A DNA stretch of 57,187 nucleotides from Fragilaria crotonensis (taxonomy: Eukaryota; Bacillariophyta; Fragilariophyceae; Fragilariales; Fragilariaceae). The notes under the pieces were generated by a model. The model saw only the letters and a list, made by a program, of their open reading frames with translations. It ran no database searches and was not told the DNA's origin. Positions 54,117 to 57,187 of the stretch are shown one piece after another. The translations under genes were made by a program, and so were the position numbers. The stretch covers positions 1 to 57,187 of the forward strand of contig JAKSYS010000395.1 in the NCBI GenBank assembly GCA_022925895.1, given 5' to 3'. Position 1 is the stretch's first letter. Each line of letters starts with the position of its first letter.

Positions 54117-54567
54117 GGTTGTTAACGTAACTTGATGTGGTGGCAATGAATAATGTGAGGATGCATCATGTTAGAGAGCCTGGAGTATGATTGGAGGCAA
54201 GATGGAGGCCCATGACCTGATACCTTTCAACACTGTCTGTTTGTCTGGATCTCAGGGAGTTTGTTTGCTCATTCAGCAACTCAATACCTACTACCTACTC
54301 CTACACCTCATACGTTTATGTTTGCCTACCAGTAGGGATCTCAAAATCTCGATCGATACTATGATACTGATACCTGGTACTCTGAGTACTCGACCATGAT
54401 ACACACCCATACAGTCGACCTACGTAAGTGCTCGTAATCACAGACTGGATTCTCCTGAATGTGGGATGTAGGCCGTCCAAATGAGTCGCTCAAGGCCGAC
54501 ATCAATCACTCGGACGTCGACCGTTTAGTTGCTGCACCTTACGACACCTGAGGGATTGGCATTGGGC
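54117..54567. promoter_or_regulatory. Shared divergent promoter region of WDR12 and WDR5
   Basis: 451 bases between start codons. A GTAC/TACC cluster (gatacctggtactctgagtactcg) lies at 54368-54392. No TATA box is certain. Confidence 0.5.
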
Positions 54568-55623
54568 ATGACAAAGTCTTCAACTTCTTCGACCAAGCGT
54601 CCTCTGAACGATGCGGACACTGCAAAAGCCCCTCCTTTCCAAAAGTTCCCCTACTACGGAGAACACAAACGCGCAGTGTCTGCGGTCGCCTTGGCACCAA
54701 GCAACATTTGCGAATCACCCCTCTGTGCTTCCGCTTCTGCGGACGGCACTGTCAAGCTCTGGAATGTCTATCAACAAACCACCGATGCTGAACTTTCACC
54801 CCTCGCTACTCTAGTGGGTCACTCTAGAGGTATCAATGATGTTGCATGGTCACCGCAAGCTCCTTGCATAGCCACTGCCTCCGACGACAAGACCCTTCGG
54901 CTATGGGACGCTCAAACGGCAGAAGCACTCGTCGAATTCCGTGGCCATTCTAATTTTGTCTTCTGCGTAAAATTCAATCCTCAATCCAATCTCTTGGTCA
55001 GCGGCAGTTTCGACGAGACCGTCAAATTGTGGGACGTTCGTACGGGAGATTGTGTCTCAACGTTGCCGGCCCACAGCGATCCTGTGACCGGCGTCGACCT
55101 CAATCGCGATGGGACCTGCATCGTATCGGGATCTCACGATGGGCTTTTAAGGATTTGGGATACGGCGACGGGAGAATGCCTCAAGACGATCTACGCACAG
55201 AATAATCCACCTGTCAGTATGGTCAAGTACAGTCCGAATGGTAAATTTATATTGTCGGGGACGCTGGATGGAAAACTGAGACTTTGGAAAACGTCGAAAT
55301 GTTGCAAGACCTATGCTTCGCATGACAATTCGAAGTATTGTCTCGCTTCGGACTTTTTGGTGTCCAATCAACATCGTCAATCAATTGTAACAGGAAGTGA
55401 GTCAGGGCCGATCTACATTTACGATTTGAATACACAGCAGCCGCGACAAGTGTTGGAGGGACATACTGATGCGGTATTGGCTGTGAGTTGTCACGACTCG
55501 TCCGAATTAATCGCCAGTGGGGGCATGACAAACGATAGAACCGTCCGGTTCTGGGCTCCCGAGGTTCCTACTTTGGACACCAAGAAGAAGCGAAAGGTTG
55601 TGGCGGAAGACATGGAATCCTGA
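54568..55623 (+). CDS. WDR5: WDR5 / Swd3, COMPASS histone H3K4 methyltransferase subunit
   Basis: Single exon from ATG 54568, 351 aa. The product is a seven-bladed WD40 propeller that scaffolds SET1/MLL complexes and binds arginine peptides in its central channel. Blades are easily counted: ASASADGTVKLWN, ATASDDKTLRLWD, VSGSFDETVKLWD, VSGSHDGLLRIWD, LSGTLDGKLRLWK, VTGSESGPIYIYD and ASGGMTNDRTVRFW. WDR5-specific stretches distinguish it from other WD40 proteins: the CVSTLPAHSDPVTGVDLNRDG blade, KYSPNGKFILSGTLD, KTYASHDNSKYCLASDFLV and QVLEGHTDAVLAVSCH. It ends in a basic KKKRKV-like tail suitable as a nuclear signal. Confidence 0.93.
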   Translation: MTKSSTSSTKRPLNDADTAKAPPFQKFPYYGEHKRAVSAVALAPSNICESPLCASASADGTVKLWNVYQQTTDAELSPLATLVGHSRGINDVAWSPQAPCIATASDDKTLRLWDAQTAEALVEFRGHSNFVFCVKFNPQSNLLVSGSFDETVKLWDVRTGDCVSTLPAHSDPVTGVDLNRDGTCIVSGSHDGLLRIWDTATGECLKTIYAQNNPPVSMVKYSPNGKFILSGTLDGKLRLWKTSKCCKTYASHDNSKYCLASDFLVSNQHRQSIVTGSESGPIYIYDLNTQQPRQVLEGHTDAVLAVSCHDSSELIASGGMTNDRTVRFWAPEVPTLDTKKKRKVVAEDMES

Positions 55624-57187
55624 GAATAAGTCTTTTTCCAGATTTATAGATCGCGTTGTCCCTCTTGTGGCAGTCGAACGGAAAGCCTTACAATGGCATG
55701 CGTTGAATTGCTAATGATGCAGCTTCCTATCGTAGTGCATCTGTGACGTTCCCATTCTAATTGTGTCTTCTGTGTTGTAGCATGCGCTTACTGAATCGTG
55801 TGCATTTAACCCAGCTGGAGTGTATCCGAGTTTTGCTTGTGCTTTTCGATGAGTAATTTTTGTGGAGGTGACACCGATGATATGATCTTGACACGACAGC
55901 GGTCAGTTGATTCTTTTTGCCGTAGCGACGAACCACCTTCGCGTCTGTGAATGAAATCTGTAATCCTCGAACACATCTTTTTCTTGATGCCCAGGCGATA
56001 GCGACTTCGGGCTGACTTTGCGGTTGATGCGTGTGAACTTCTCAGGCACAAAGCAGGATTCGATGAATCTACTAGAGGGTATCATCCCGTTTGTGAACGA
56101 GGCTTGGCTTGCCTGTGGATCCTTGATCATTGTTGTAATCTGTACGAGCCCACAGTTTGATTGGATGTTGTTCTCTTTCTACTCTACGTTTGATGATATG
56201 TGTTCCTTTTGATCATAGGAAGGGACAATGCTCCAGGATAACCAGGAGAACTCAAGGACCTTTGGAGGAAGACAGTGCTCCAGGATAACCAGGAGAACTC
56301 AAGGACCTTTGGAGGAAGACAATGCTCCAGGATAACCCGGAGAACTCAAGGACCTTTGGAGGAATTTAGTAAGCACTAATGAGGGAGACAGCATTTCAGA
56401 AGAAGGGGGGCTTTCTTAGTCCACACTCACCTCGCTTGAATGTTAGAGGTACTCATTACATCATTTTGTTCCATGCGATCAGACAATGGCTGATGTTGGA
56501 CTATTTATCTATCTATAACCAGATCAGATGGACCAGCAACAACACCATAACCAACCAGCAACGTGAAAAATCGAAGTTGTGCAAAAATCTAAGACTCTGC
56601 TCATGAGAGCTCTGAGCAATGCTATAGGAACAGCTGCAAGACTTGAGTCAAATAAAGAAAGATATTCCAAAGGCTTTACACAGATAAGTGTCATCAATTG
56701 TTGTAAAAGTCAGAAGGATTGTCATGACACGGGCAGCCATAAAGCCCTTGGCAAGTTCATGGGAGAATAGATTGTTTTCTAAACACTCAATAGTTGGAAA
56801 AACATACTCTTGATGTTTGAAACAACCATGCAGTTGCAGGCAATGCTGTTGACTTGCATTATTTCCTGAGACATCTACTTACCAAGTGCACCAAATTTAA
56901 GGAGGAGAAGTCAGTGCCTCCTCAATACTTGGGTGCTTAGCTTGCTAGAGTGACAGTTCAGCCCACTCCAAAACTTCATGCTGACGAGGTAGTTGATAAA
57001 GGAGTAGCTAAACTACATCAGGGCAAGGCATATTATCCTTCTAAGAAGAAAGAGAGAACATGATAATTTTTTTAATTTGCTTGCACTTACCATCATTTCA
57101 AGCAGTGCAATGAGGACCTGCTGCTACAAATGCTGTTGCTCCCATCACTGTGCTCCCAAAAAGAGCTGCTGCAGCTTAGATTGAGAG
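55624..57187. other. Distal intergenic region, no supported gene
   Basis: Contains the WDR5 3' UTR, weak minus-strand frames at 55806-56130 with no recognisable domain, and a 3 x 47 bp tandem repeat at 56224-56364. AT-richer repeat-like DNA follows from 56400 to the end, without terminal repeats I could pair. The last 800 bases resemble the gene-free block at 15.5-24.4 kb in texture and may be another decayed element. Confidence 0.45.
56224..56364. repeat. Three tandem 47-bp units
   Basis: Units begin gacaatgctccagg at 56224, gacagtgctccagg at 56271 and gacaatgctccagg at 56318. The unit ends ctttggaggaa. Only two or three bases differ among the copies. 47 is not a multiple of three, so it is non-coding. 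Confidence 0.95.

Noticed and set aside
55806-56130. Two overlapping minus-strand frames with basic composition
   Set aside because: Neither shows a recognisable domain, they compete for the same DNA, and no splice model improves them.

Overview
The window looks like nuclear DNA of a diatom, probably a raphid pennate. The support is: short GT-AG introns of about 80-135 bases; a nuclear gene with a plastid-type bipartite leader; a giant secreted protein of PSxxPS/PTESP linkers and SdrD_B-type repeats; an SDH membrane anchor with a mitochondrial leader; and a degraded Ty1/copia element. No species can be named from sequence alone.

Layout. 0.8-5.1 kb: three members of a secreted, beta-strand-rich family (A minus, B plus, C plus). 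A and B are head to head with nearly identical second exons. 5.4-6.6 kb: a Golgi-type GT64-like protein. 6.6-8.6 kb: intergenic DNA with a complete hAT-like MITE. 8.7-10.5 kb: a plastid-targeted Gfo/Idh/MocA oxidoreductase with a 14-nt microexon. 12.2-15.2 kb: an SDH4/SDHD gene between two diverged paralogues of an unnamed secretory-pathway family. 15.2-28.2 kb: gene-free, decayed repeat DNA with a copia relic and a purine-rich block. 29.7-41.5 kb: one very large extracellular-protein gene with ten 732-bp units (20 SdrD_B-like domains). 42.7-55.6 kb: compact housekeeping genes, namely TAM41, a small membrane protein, a basic unknown protein, TFIIF-alpha, a NudC-like CS protein, a possible CSN8-like protein, a protein kinase, WDR12/YTM1 and WDR5. 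55.6-57.2 kb: no supported gene, one 3 x 47 bp tandem repeat.

Two patterns cut across the annotation. First, intergenic DNA carries many short tandem arrays whose unit is seven bases but whose sequence differs at each locus. Second, GTAC-rich palindromic islands lie 5' of most genes and are largely absent from convergent 3'-3' gaps. Separately, three genes (family member C, the giant gene and the 45.7-kb gene) are broken by indels that, compared with homologous copies or neighbouring frames, nearly all behave as missing bases. This could be residual assembly error or real decay; the sequence alone cannot decide.

The genes do not form one pathway. The most unusual content is the giant repeat protein (candidate cell-surface, frustule or adhesive component), the beta-strand family, and the intergenic heptamer and GTAC architecture.
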